Numbered from the stretch's first letter, positions 7,460 to 15,145 are shown. The stretch is DNA of 64,000 nucleotides from JBGQMW01 sp963769845 (GCA_963769845.1 CAVYNL010000019.1:1-64000); one strand, 5' to 3'. Made by a program: numbers and translations. Notes: generated by a model not told the origin, from the sequence alone.

Positions 7460-8338
7460 TTATTCATCATGCAGTTTCCGGTAAAATTCCTCATCTAAGG
7501 CTGGGGGAAGCATCAAACTGGTCTTGACTTTGAGCTTTCCGTCCTTCGAGTGAGGTTTTCTCGTTAATGTATCACCGCACTTTTCCATTTCTCTGGCTTC
7601 TTCGGCCAATCTCGCGGCCGTCTGGGCTATTTCGTGTGCGGATGCGACAAGTGGTAGATATTTGTCACTCTCTTTTTCTATGAAGCAAGCTTGAAGATTG
7701 ACTTCAGCGATTTTTTCGGCCAGTTCGTACGCTGCCATGGCTTTGGCTCTTGCATAAGGGTTCTTGAAATCAGAATTGTCTCGTATGCTGTTCACATCAA
7801 TTATTAGTCTAGGCAACACTGGGCTTAGTCCGTTCTTAATCGCATATATCAGTTTGTCAATTTCTTGATGAACCATCCTGTAGACGCCGGTGATCGCAAG
7901 AACTTTGATAATGTTTGAATTGAAGATTGCCATCTCTATGGGATCTAGAAATTCTCTTCGTGCTCCAATAAGCGGATCGCCTGTGACGATAATGTAACCT
8001 AAACCTTGCTTTTCAAGGTCAGCCTTGATTCGTTTTCCAGGAGCATCTGTAATGGCTACGCTGGGCACGCCGCATCCTGACAGCTTCTCTCTGACTTTTG
8101 TCGGTCCAGGTATAGATGGATTTGGTGATATGAAGACTATGAGATCTGGGTTGAATTCGAAGATTTTTGGCAGTGCTTCTTCAACGTCCTCAACAGCCAT
8201 CTTTGCACCTGTTGTCACTGTTCGGGTTTTGAGATCTTGTCGATCGGCTAGCTCGTCGAGAAGGAGCTCAAACAGAGGCGAAGAAGCGATGTTGCCACAT
8301 CTAAAGACTCCGACCTTTTTAAATTGCTGTGTTGACAA
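7460..8338 (-). CDS. mtd: F420-dependent methylene-tetrahydromethanopterin dehydrogenase
   Basis: 292 residues, close to the usual Mtd length of about 280. Mtd reversibly transfers hydride between F420H2 and methenyl/methylene-H4MPT in the cytoplasm. Characteristic stretches are KVGVFRCGNIASSPLFELL at the N-terminus, KIFEFNPDLIVFISPNPS, GPTKVREKL, SVAITDAPG, DPLIGARREFLDP, PVLPRLIIDVNSI and YARAKAMAAYELAEKIAEV. Translation starts at TTG 8338, five bases after a GGGGTG ribosome site. It is transcribed toward the MtdB-like gene with a 182-base gap containing that gene's own promoter. Together with Ftr at 50.2 kb it shows an H4MPT C1 pathway. Confidence 0.95.
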   Translation of the reverse strand: MSTQQFKKVGVFRCGNIASSPLFELLLDELADRQDLKTRTVTTGAKMAVEDVEEALPKIFEFNPDLIVFISPNPSIPGPTKVREKLSGCGVPSVAITDAPGKRIKADLEKQGLGYIIVTGDPLIGARREFLDPIEMAIFNSNIIKVLAITGVYRMVHQEIDKLIYAIKNGLSPVLPRLIIDVNSIRDNSDFKNPYARAKAMAAYELAEKIAEVNLQACFIEKESDKYLPLVASAHEIAQTAARLAEEAREMEKCGDTLTRKPHSKDGKLKVKTSLMLPPALDEEFYRKLHDE

Positions 8339-8358
8339 GGCTACACCCCTTAAGCATC

Positions 8359-8380
8359 AATATATATTGTATATACCTGA
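8359..8380 (-). promoter_or_regulatory. mtd promoter, TATA box overlapping GTATATAC
   Basis: The AT tract 8359-8376 reads GTATATACAATATATATTG on the minus strand, about 30-35 bases before the TTG start. It contains the same 8-mer GTATATAC (8369-8376) found in the promoter of the neighbouring MtdB-like gene, hinting at a shared regulator, though the 8-mer is itself TATA-like. Confidence 0.5.
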
Positions 8381-8410
8381 ACGTTTTAAGAATTACTGTA
8401 TGGCATGCGT

Positions 8411-9154
8411 TCAGTGTTGAGGCGAATAGTGTCCTCTTTGACCGTGCCGAGACCAGAGCTGCGCGCGCGGAGAGGTGTCGAGTTGTAGTCCCTGCTTAGA
8501 AAGACTCACGATCAAGGGTACGCCAACGAGTAATGAGACAGCGACTACGAGCGAGTCTTCGATGTAAGAGGCTACTGCCCCGCCGGTGAAAATCGCTGAA
8601 ACTTGTTCGAAACTCGTGAAGAACAAGCCGCTCAGTCCGCACGGAATGAGCAGGAATATTCTGATGAGGGAATCGGTGGCTATTCCCACGAAAGAAAGCA
8701 ACAGAACGGCTGTCGACTTGCCTTTGACGCTTGGACTGAATAGGCGGTTGCTGAGTCTTGCAGCTGGATAGATGAGGATCAATGCTGCTAGGACGTCAAG
8801 TATGGTCCAGAGAGGAAGCGCTCTTCCGAACGGGTGTGCAAAATAGGCCAGAAGCATCATCGCATATGCTAGCAGAGCAGGTTTCCACAAGCGTCTGGAT
8901 AACAATCCTATGATCAAGACGCTGACGGGTTCGGCGATTATGCCGAACATCCACAGGGGGTCAAATGCGACTATTCTTGAGATTGACGAGCCCATTAGGG
9001 CAGCGAAAAAGCCGACGTATGGTCCTAGGATTATGCCTTCTATAGGTTCTAGCAGTACTGCCCAGTTTCGCCACAGGGCGTATGGAAGGAAGTACAGTGT
9101 CGTGTGCAACGCGGCGAACACTGCGACAAGGCCGACTATGATGCTCTTACGCAT
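8411..9154 (-). CDS. ECF transporter S-component-like membrane protein
   Basis: 247 residues with about six hydrophobic helices. It begins KSIIVGLVAVFAALHTTLYF and continues with EPIEGIILGPYVGFFAALMGS, which fits the substrate-binding S subunit of energy-coupling factor vitamin or metal transporters (aligned helices, conserved glycines between helices 2 and 3). No ECF ATPase or T component is next to it, so it would have to share a module encoded elsewhere. The substrate cannot be told. The C-terminal 35 residues are polar and His/Gln-rich. Upstream of mtd on the same strand with a 72-base gap, it may be independently transcribed. Confidence 0.6.
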   Translation of the reverse strand: MRKSIIVGLVAVFAALHTTLYFLPYALWRNWAVLLEPIEGIILGPYVGFFAALMGSSISRIVAFDPLWMFGIIAEPVSVLIIGLLSRRLWKPALLAYAMMLLAYFAHPFGRALPLWTILDVLAALILIYPAARLSNRLFSPSVKGKSTAVLLLSFVGIATDSLIRIFLLIPCGLSGLFFTSFEQVSAIFTGGAVASYIEDSLVVAVSLLVGVPLIVSLSKQGLQLDTSPRAQLWSRHGQRGHYSPQH

Positions 9155-9250
9155 TTGACCTCGATTCTGAATGTACGAGTTCGCACAAAAGTTTTGGGTT
9201 GCGTGTCGGGTTTCGGTCGAGGGTTCTCTAGTCTCGTCAGGTTAAATGCA

Positions 9251-9748
9251 TTAGGCTTGCGGGTTGGATGATCCTTGGGTCTGAGCTTGGACTGTGAGTC
9301 TTGGAGGGTATGCGTTGTCCATGACCCAGTTTGTGTGCAGTGCTGAATAGTCGACTTCGATGAAGTAGCCGCGGAGGCTTCCCGCGCTTGTCTGATCTGG
9401 TGCGAATGTTACTTCCAGGTCTGTGGTTTGTCCGCCTTTGACGTCTACTGGAATTGTCTTGGTGGCGTAATCGGTGTCTGGCAGGATGGAGATGTCTTTT
9501 CTGATTTTGACTACTACTGAGTCTATGTATTCTTCTTTGGCTTCGATTATTACGTGCGCTTCAACCTCTTGACCGACGCTAGCAACCGTGGATCTTTTGC
9601 CTGCAACGAGCCAGTATGAGTCTTGGACCGAAGGGGTTGACCCGATCTGCGTGGACCTGATCGAGACCAGAGCGAAAACAACTACTATTGCGACTATGAT
9701 GATGATGATTATCAGGACGAAACCTATGCCTCTCCGGTCTCGCCTCAT
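9251..9748 (-). CDS. Membrane-anchored secreted protein with prepilin-like N-terminus
   Basis: 165 residues: a short basic leader MRRDRRG, then IGFVLIIIIIIVAIVVVFAL, then an extracellular beta-rich domain of about 130 residues ending in a Gln/Ser-rich tail. Arg-Arg-Gly before a hydrophobic helix resembles archaeal class III prepilin processing sites, so a pilin-like or pseudopilin subunit is possible; a plain N-anchored lipoprotein-like protein is the alternative. The predicted ectodomain contains EVEAHVIIEAKEEY and DLEVTFAPDQ, as in immunoglobulin-type folds. No pilus ATPase is adjacent. ATG 9748 is preferred to GTG 9757. Confidence 0.55.
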   Translation of the reverse strand: MRRDRRGIGFVLIIIIIIVAIVVVFALVSIRSTQIGSTPSVQDSYWLVAGKRSTVASVGQEVEAHVIIEAKEEYIDSVVVKIRKDISILPDTDYATKTIPVDVKGGQTTDLEVTFAPDQTSAGSLRGYFIEVDYSALHTNWVMDNAYPPRLTVQAQTQGSSNPQA

Positions 9749-9757
9749 CTTGGACAC

Positions 9758-10097
9758 TATGCTTCACCGAAAAAACGCTAAACAAGCTCGAAGAATTAAA
9801 GCTTCTCCCAACAATCCACGAAGATACTTCGGAATGGAGAGTATATGCTAGATGTGTCACATTCTCTCGATAGCGCGCGCTCCGAGCGTTGGAATTCTTC
9901 TTCCAGAGTTCTTTTTCTTTGGTCATATAGACATCTTCGCGCTAGGACTAACCCCGATTAGCGCGATTTCCCATGGAAGATGGCGTTTTGTTGATGAGCG
10001 GACTTCTCCGTCTTGTTTCTAGAGGGGGTTGTTCGGTCTTGTCCAGTCTTTCGGCGCTAGTGTTTAGCTATTAACGCTAGCGCGCGTCTGGTATTTG
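9758..10097. other. Intergenic region with two GC-element hairpins
   Basis: No gene seen. A GCGCGC element lies near 9871. Two perfect hairpins follow: TCGCGCTA (9937-9944) with TAGCGCGA (9959-9966), loop 14; and GCGCTAG (10054-10060) with CTAGCGC (10077-10083), loop 16. Both stems are built from the same GCGCTA core as the dispersed element. They may be terminators or processed RNA structures. Confidence 0.5.
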
Positions 10098-10404
10098 ATG
10101 GAACTGTATAGAGTCTTTATTGATGACTTTGCCATCCAATGCTTCAGAACCCTGGATAAGAAAGACTTTGCCGTGAAACCTGAAGACTACTCTTCCAACA
10201 GAAAGAGAGTACTTGAACAAGGCTTTAGCAAAAGACATGATGAGAAAGCTGAATTCCCTCTTTGAGTCAACAGTCGAAATACCGCGAGTGAAGCATGGTA
10301 ACAGACAGACCGTGGAGATTCTGATCAATGAAGAAGCTCTACTGTTCGCCACGTATCTGAGAAATAGCAAGCAAACATGGACTCCTAGAATCCTACTTCC
10401 TTAA
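10098..10404 (+). pseudogene. Possible frameshifted small gene
   Basis: From ATG 10098 a frame reads MELYRVFIDDFAIQCF, then KDFAVKPEDYSSNRKRV, and ends at a TGA near 10263. From about 10205 the next frame reads LNKALAKDMMRKLNSLFEST, continues with VKHGNRQTVEILINEEALL and ends at TAA 10402-10404. Joined by one base shift near 10205 they give about 100 residues of plausible soluble protein. I do not recognise the family. It may be a decayed gene, a sequence error, or two unrelated frames. Confidence 0.3.
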
Positions 10405-10433
10405 TAAGGGACACCGAAAAGCGAGACCTTTGA

Positions 10434-10450
10434 AATCATATATAGTAGAA
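10434..10450 (+). promoter_or_regulatory. TATA box of the SnoaL-like gene
   Basis: ATCATATATAGTAGAA at about 10436-10451 has the archaeal TATA form. It lies about 25 bases before 10466-10470 and so would start a transcript with a leader of about 10-15 bases ahead of ATG 10480. Confidence 0.5.
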
Positions 10451-10479
10451 CGGTTGATTTAAATTATGGGAGATTTGTC

Positions 10480-10869
10480 ATGTCAACGGAAGATCTTAAG
10501 GCGCTCGATCGTCGTTTTTTTGAGGAGTGGAACAAGGGGAAGTCGGCCGCCATGGCCGTAATAGACGAATCATGCTCCCCTAACATCGTATGGTACAGTA
10601 CTGGCGAGGACATCCGCGGCATCAAGGACTTCAAGAAGTCTATGGGCGAGTTCTTCGACGCGTTTCCCGACAATCACTTCGCCATTGACGACATATTCGC
10701 CGAAGGAGACAAAGTGGCAGTACGCTACACAATCACTGGAACACACAAGGGTAAATACATGGGCATCCCCCCTACCAACAAGAAGATAACACTGTGGGTG
10801 ATCGAGATCGACCGTATCGTCGGCGGCAAGTTCGTGGAAGGCTGGATAAGATTTGACACTCTAGGATGA
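10480..10869 (+). CDS. SnoaL-like (NTF2-fold) protein
   Basis: 129 residues covering one NTF2-like cone fold: an N-terminal helix pair (LKALDRRFFEEWNKGK), a strand region with IRGIKDFKKSMGEFFDAFPD, the central GDKVAVRYTITGTHKGKYMG and a C-terminal EIDRIVGGKFVEGW. This order matches the SnoaL/ester-cyclase-like family, whose members range from polyketide cyclases to small-molecule binding proteins of unknown role. No biosynthetic cluster is nearby, so a general binding or isomerase role is all that can be said. Monocistronic by position. Confidence 0.8.
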   Translation: MSTEDLKALDRRFFEEWNKGKSAAMAVIDESCSPNIVWYSTGEDIRGIKDFKKSMGEFFDAFPDNHFAIDDIFAEGDKVAVRYTITGTHKGKYMGIPPTNKKITLWVIEIDRIVGGKFVEGWIRFDTLG

Positions 10870-10973
10870 TGCAACAACTCGGCCTTGCGCCTACGCCAGC
10901 GAAGAAATAACCATAAGTGAAGCCATTCTGTTTCGACCTCCCCTGTTTTTCTGCTCGACCAATTCCTTGCACT

Positions 10974-11075
10974 GTGCGTGTGCGCGAGCTGAGTGAGTGT
11001 GTGTATGAGTGAGTGAAAGAGTGAGTAAGCGAGTGACTGTGTGAGCTAGAATGAGTGTAAGTAGGCGTGTAAGCG
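10974..11075. repeat. Imperfect GAGT/GTGT low-complexity tract
   Basis: About 100 bases almost entirely of GAGT, GTGT and TAAG tetramers (GAGTGAGTGTGTGTATGAGT, then further GAGTGAGT units and AAGCGAGTGACTG). The plus strand is strongly purine-skewed with very few cytosines. It is not translated in any sensible frame and ends at the 18-bp repeat at 11082. Such a microsatellite-like tract is unusual for archaea. Confidence 0.7.
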
Positions 11076-11081
11076 TTTGGG

Positions 11082-11099
11082 TTTGGGATAAAACTTTAC
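11082..11099 (+). repeat. 18-bp repeat, left copy (inverted partner at 12501-12518)
   Basis: TTTGGGATAAAACTTTAC here matches exactly, in reverse complement, bases 12501-12518. Both copies touch a GCGCGCGCA element. The two copies bracket the nucleotidyl cyclase gene and its flanks, a 1.44-kb unit. Confidence 0.75.
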
Positions 11100-11211
11100 G
11101 CGCGCGCATTTCTTGCTTCTGCTACAAGCTTTTTATCATCTTGCGCTTTGGCATCCTTTTTCTGTGGCAAAGGCGTACACAAGCTATCGGCGGTTTCCAT
11201 GCGCGCACTCT

Positions 11212-12189
11212 CTAAGCATTCTTCTGAGCAACGGGATGCCTGACCTCGAATTTTACTATTGTGTTGTCCGTGAGTCTTAGTTTGCCCAGCTGTTCCATCA
11301 GCACTGGATATTCTAATTTTAGGTAGTATTTCCTACCTTCATCAAGGTAGTGAAGACCCTTAGATGTCGTGTCTAGAGTAAATCCTACGATACGTTCATC
11401 AACTTCGCACCTGATATCCAGAACTATTCGCTTTTCATCCAGAGGTTTGTTTATTAATTCAAGTGAAAAAAAATCGAGACCCGATGCATGAGCTTCCTTC
11501 AATTTCCTGTAAGAGTGGCTGATGCTTCCTACGAACCATTCTGGTTCTTTCAATGGTTGTTTGCGAGAAGATGGTATGATAGTGTATTGCTTGGTGAACC
11601 AGACAGGCATCAGTTTGTCTTCAGCGATTCCTCTTACGGAAACGTTTTCACACAAAAACAATCCTTGCATTTCTTTCGGTAGAAGAGAAAGTCCAAGACT
11701 TGAGTCGAACACAATGCCACTAGGTCTTGCAAAGTCGTTGAGCCTAGAGGCAAGATTGAGGACTTTTCCTGAGTAATCCACAATCTCTTCTCCAGAAGAT
11801 ATGCAACAAGCGGTTCCTCTTGACACTCCTATGCCAATCTTGTCAGGTGTAGGGAAATATATCCTGTCATCACCTTCAGTCAGTGTCCCGAAATCCTTTA
11901 CAAGTTTCAGACACTTCTCCATAATGCTGGCTACAGTATCTTTGGGAGATGTCTCGTCATACCGTACTACGATGAGAAGTCCGTCTCCAGTCGGTTTGTA
12001 GAACGCAGCTTTGGGAAAGTACTCATCTATGATTCTGATGTAGACTCTCTTCAGGAAGTTCGCTATGTCCAGAGACTCACCGATTTCTTTACAAAAGGGT
12101 GTGAAGCCTCTTATGTCAAGAACGATTGCGATAACGTGTTCTGTAGTGCCTTTGGCATCATCCAGAAGCTTTCTGAGTTCAGTGCCCAT
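11212..12189 (-). CDS. Class III adenylate/guanylate cyclase-like protein
   Basis: 325 residues. Residues 15-185 form a class III nucleotidyl cyclase catalytic domain: VLDIRGFTPFCKE with metal-binding Asp25, FYKPTGDGLLIVV with the second Asp69 and Lys65 in the base-selecting position (Lys favours ATP), and GKVLNLASRL matching the NxxxR transition-state site. Residues 200-325 are an unrecognised beta-rich C-terminal domain. It could make cAMP as a soluble homodimer. No cyclic-nucleotide receptor is in the window. The pair of metal aspartates is kept, so it is probably active. The gene is enclosed by an 18-bp inverted repeat. Confidence 0.82.
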   Translation of the reverse strand: MGTELRKLLDDAKGTTEHVIAIVLDIRGFTPFCKEIGESLDIANFLKRVYIRIIDEYFPKAAFYKPTGDGLLIVVRYDETSPKDTVASIMEKCLKLVKDFGTLTEGDDRIYFPTPDKIGIGVSRGTACCISSGEEIVDYSGKVLNLASRLNDFARPSGIVFDSSLGLSLLPKEMQGLFLCENVSVRGIAEDKLMPVWFTKQYTIIPSSRKQPLKEPEWFVGSISHSYRKLKEAHASGLDFFSLELINKPLDEKRIVLDIRCEVDERIVGFTLDTTSKGLHYLDEGRKYYLKLEYPVLMEQLGKLRLTDNTIVKFEVRHPVAQKNA

Positions 12190-12351
12190 GTTGTACCTTT
12201 CGATTGCTAGGTTATTTAAATCTTGAGTTTAAACCAAAAACACAATCTAGATATTCTCTTTTTCCCCACACTGCCTTCCCAAAGCGTATAGTCGATTTAG
12301 ATAAGGGTAGGCTATAGCGTTCCCTACCCCTATTATGATTACTGCGTATAT

Positions 12352-12372
12352 CCTTCCCCTCGCAGGGGAAGG
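12352..12372. terminator. Perfect 9-bp hairpin with 3-base loop
   Basis: CCTTCCCCT (12352-12360), loop CGC, AGGGGAAGG (12364-12372). The stem is perfect and GC-rich. There is no T-run right after it, so it may be an RNA-stabilising structure rather than a terminator. Confidence 0.4.
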
Positions 12373-12500
12373 GCAGGGATAGGGTTATGTGCTACTGCGT
12401 ACAGAAAGCTGAAGTGCTACAGCACAACGTGCTCCATATATCTTTTTTTCAGCCCACGAACCGTGCTCGCAGAATACTGCGCCACCTTCTAAAAAAAAGG

Positions 12501-12518
12501 GTAAAGTTTTATCCCAAA
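12501..12518 (-). repeat. 18-bp repeat, right copy, inverted
   Basis: GTAAAGTTTTATCCCAAA is the exact reverse complement of 11082-11099 and abuts a GCGCGCGC element at 12520-12527. See the left copy. Confidence 0.75.
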
Positions 12519-12548
12519 TGCGCGCGCTAAATAAGCTTAGTCTAGGTT

Positions 12549-13199
12549 TCATGTTTTCTTTATTCCGTGGAATAGTTCGCTTCCTGCACCTGGGTAGACT
12601 GCTCGCTCTTCTTTTGGTGTTGGCGCTGTTACTGGTGGCCACTTTTCAGGATGGGGGGTTGGTCCTTCCCGCGTCACGGCTGATGGGGCCGTGTCTTTCA
12701 TGGAAGGATTCTTCCTGACGTCGACGCCTTCCACGTTGTGGCTGAACTCGATCGGTATGCCGTTGGGGTCAAAAGCGTATATCGAATGAATGAAGCCGTG
12801 GTCGATCGCGTCTGAAACCCAGAAGCCTGCAGCGGAGAGCTTGTCCTTCAGCGTCCACAAATCCTCCTCCGTTTCCACGCCGAACGAGACGTGGTCAAAT
12901 ATGAACGGGCCTGAAACTGGCTGGCCATGGTCCTTTTCTTGCACTGGTTTGACGCCTGGCCACTCGAAAAAGGCGAGAAGGTCAGTCTTGGAGATCTCGA
13001 AAAAGTAGTGCCTGTAACCTGGCTGTCCCAGACCAGCAACTAGCCTCATGCCTAGAAGGTCTCTCCAGAAACGAATCGTCTTATCCATGTCTCCGGTTGC
13101 CATCGCCAGATGGTTTACGCCACTAAACCTAACCTGAACCTGCTGATTGGATTTTGAGGGCAAGCACGACACACCAAATACATCAACTTGAGAACCCAT
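12549..13199 (-). CDS. VOC-family (glyoxalase/dioxygenase-fold) protein
   Basis: 216 residues. VRFSGVNHLAMATGDMDKTI opens a vicinal-oxygen-chelate domain, followed by FWRDLLGMRLVAG, YFFEISKTDLLAFFEWPG, FDHVSFGVETEEDLWTLKDK and FAFDPNGIPIEFSHNVEG-like strands (residue order IYAFDPNGIPIEFSH). The metal-ligand positions His (NHLA), His (DHVSF) and Glu (IEFSH) are present. Such proteins are glyoxalases, ring-cleaving dioxygenases or antibiotic-binding proteins; the substrate is unknown. A Pro/Glu-rich tail of about 50 residues is non-standard. ATG 13199 is chosen because the frame further upstream looks non-coding. Confidence 0.8.
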   Translation of the reverse strand: MGSQVDVFGVSCLPSKSNQQVQVRFSGVNHLAMATGDMDKTIRFWRDLLGMRLVAGLGQPGYRHYFFEISKTDLLAFFEWPGVKPVQEKDHGQPVSGPFIFDHVSFGVETEEDLWTLKDKLSAAGFWVSDAIDHGFIHSIYAFDPNGIPIEFSHNVEGVDVRKNPSMKDTAPSAVTREGPTPHPEKWPPVTAPTPKEERAVYPGAGSELFHGIKKT

Positions 13200-13355
13200 T
13201 ATTTCTGCCTTGCGCAGGATCCAAGCAGCCACTCGACAGCGCACTTGCTTCAGCGACTGCAGCATTGCGGAAAGTGTTTTATTCTGGAACGAAATCACGC
13301 AGATGGAACCTGCCACACGATAACGAGCAAGACACAAGGAGGAACGCCGTGAACA

Positions 13356-14096
13356 ATGATTAACAAGTATCATTCGGAACTCATGTACCAAGTCAAGGCG
13401 CATGCCAAGCAGCTGTCGCGGTCTGAGAAGGAGAAGCTCGAGAGATACATCGGCACCGACAAGACCCTTTACGTAATGGGAGCTGACGCCCAGAGGAAGA
13501 TCATCAAAGAATGGGCAAAGAAACATCTAAGCCTCACACAATCTGAGTACATCGAACTGCTCAGCTCTCTCTGTCATGGAGACTCGGTCAACGAGATCTC
13601 ACTCGCAGGCGAATTGCTCGAATCCTTCCCAAAGCTAAGGAAAAACGTCGAACCAAAACATCTTGACGCATGGCTGAACACAGCGCGAGGCTGGGCCGAA
13701 GTTGACTCGATATGCCAATCAAAATTCACTGCAGAAGAGCTTCTGAGCAACTGGAAAGAATGGAAAAAACTGCTGACAAGACTGGCCTCAGACGACAACA
13801 TCCACAAAAGACGCGCCAGTCTCGTCCTGCTCACCAAACCCGTGAGAGACTCCGAAGACACAAGGCTGGCAAACTTGGCGTTCATGAACATCGACAAGCT
13901 CAAGAAGGAACGAGAAATCCTGGTCACAAAAGCAGTCTCATGGCTTCTGAGAGACTTGGTCAAGCACCACAGATGTAGAGTGGAAACGTACCTGAAAGAA
14001 AATGAGAACGCCCTCCCCAAAATCGCCCTCCGAGAGACCAGGATGAAACTCCTGACCGGCAAAAAGACACCCAAGCGAATCATCAAGCAGAAATGA
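13356..14096 (+). CDS. AlkD-like DNA alkylation repair protein
   Basis: 246 residues, all-helical HEAT-like repeats typical of AlkD DNA glycosylases, which excise N3- and N7-alkylated purines without base flipping. Family features are VMGADAQRKIIKEWAKKH near the N-terminus, ARGWAEVDSICQSKF (AlkD catalytic-cleft Trp-Asp region), KAVSWLLRDLVKHHR and the C-terminal YLKENENALPKIALRETRM and KLLTGKK. It starts at ATG 13356 and is divergent from the VOC gene. Identification of the family is firm; lesion specificity is not known. Confidence 0.85.
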   Translation: MINKYHSELMYQVKAHAKQLSRSEKEKLERYIGTDKTLYVMGADAQRKIIKEWAKKHLSLTQSEYIELLSSLCHGDSVNEISLAGELLESFPKLRKNVEPKHLDAWLNTARGWAEVDSICQSKFTAEELLSNWKEWKKLLTRLASDDNIHKRRASLVLLTKPVRDSEDTRLANLAFMNIDKLKKEREILVTKAVSWLLRDLVKHHRCRVETYLKENENALPKIALRETRMKLLTGKKTPKRIIKQK

Positions 14097-14176
14097 GCAC
14101 GTAGTATTTTGCGCAGATTCTGAAAAATCCTTATTAGCAGGAACTCAGCGATGCACAGTGATCGGAGCAGTAAATA

Positions 14177-15145
14177 ATGGATATTTGGAAGCTTCGTTTG
14201 TCCATGGCTGGAACGCTTGCCCTAATAGTAGGTCTGTCAACACTGTTTTTCACGGTTATTCTGAGCCTGACAGGAGCCTTTGATTTCTTGACGCTGGGCA
14301 TCCTGGTCGGAGTGTTCAACGTTGTCCAATGGCTCATCTCGCCCTACATCATTGATGCTCTCTACCACGTCCGTGCCATGTCTCCAACTGAGGAACCCAA
14401 GCTTCACGAGGTCGTTAACGACCTCAGCAAGAAGAGCAACATAGGCACACCGAGGCTAATGCTTGCACAAATCCCATTGCCAAACGCGTTCGCTTACGGT
14501 TCACCAATAGCGGGAACCCGCATAGCCGTCACAAGCGGACTCATGAAAACGCTGGACCAGGGTGAGGTTGAAGCTGTCGTCGGACACGAACTTGGACACC
14601 TCAGACACAGAGACGTGCAGCTCATGATGTTCGTTTCACTCCTGCCCGCTGTGGCCTACTACATAGGCTTCTCCCTCATGCTTTCTGGCATGTTCGGAGG
14701 AAATCAGAAGAATCAAGGCAGCGGCGCAGCACTAGGCATAGTCTTCATGGCTTTTTCATGGATAATGAACCTGTTCATACTCAACCTCAGCAGGGTACGC
14801 GAATACTACGCTGACAGACACAGCGCATCAATCGTCGACGGGGGATCACAGAAACTCTCGACAGGACTGGCAAAAATAGTCAACGCAACCAAGAACATGG
14901 GTCGGATGGGCATGACGAGACAGCAAACAAAGAACATGAGTGCATTCAAGGCGTTGTTCATCACCGACCCTGACCGCGCAAAAGTTGACTCTGCCGAATT
15001 GTCAATGATGTCAGCCGCAGACAGCCAAAAACTAGTCCAAGACATATTGGCAAAGAAGCTAACAACGGCCGATCGCGTTTTAGAGATTTTCTCGACGCAC
15101 CCCAACATAGTCAAACGACTGAAAGCCTTACAAGAACTGGCGTAA
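14177..15145 (+). CDS. htpX: HtpX-like M48 membrane metalloprotease
   Basis: 322 residues. Two N-terminal membrane helices (about 10-60), a zinc protease site VVGHELGHLRHRD (HExxH, near residue 136), a second hydrophobic pair (VSLLPAVAYYIGFSLMLSG and an IVFMAFSWIMNLFIL segment), then SRVREYYADRHSA carrying the third zinc ligand Glu. This is the standard HtpX layout, with the active site facing the cytoplasm to degrade damaged membrane proteins. ATG 14177 gives the full first helix. A separate transcription unit between alkD and a 400-base gap. Confidence 0.93.
   Translation: MDIWKLRLSMAGTLALIVGLSTLFFTVILSLTGAFDFLTLGILVGVFNVVQWLISPYIIDALYHVRAMSPTEEPKLHEVVNDLSKKSNIGTPRLMLAQIPLPNAFAYGSPIAGTRIAVTSGLMKTLDQGEVEAVVGHELGHLRHRDVQLMMFVSLLPAVAYYIGFSLMLSGMFGGNQKNQGSGAALGIVFMAFSWIMNLFILNLSRVREYYADRHSASIVDGGSQKLSTGLAKIVNATKNMGRMGMTRQQTKNMSAFKALFITDPDRAKVDSAELSMMSAADSQKLVQDILAKKLTTADRVLEIFSTHPNIVKRLKALQELA

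Larger units (their letters stand above)
12190..12548. other. Intergenic region with hairpins and the right 18-bp repeat
   Basis: A TATA-like GTTATTTAAATC near 12209-12220 is in place for the leftward cyclase gene. GGGTAGG (12305-12311) can pair with CCTACCC (12323-12329). A strong hairpin lies at 12352-12372, the right copy of the 18-bp repeat at 12501-12518, and a GCGCGC element at 12520-12527. No gene seen. Confidence 0.5.

Noticed and set aside
10974..11075. CRISPR or tandem-repeat array at the GAGT tract
   Set aside because: No repeat-spacer spacing; only tetranucleotide-like low complexity. No cas gene in the window.
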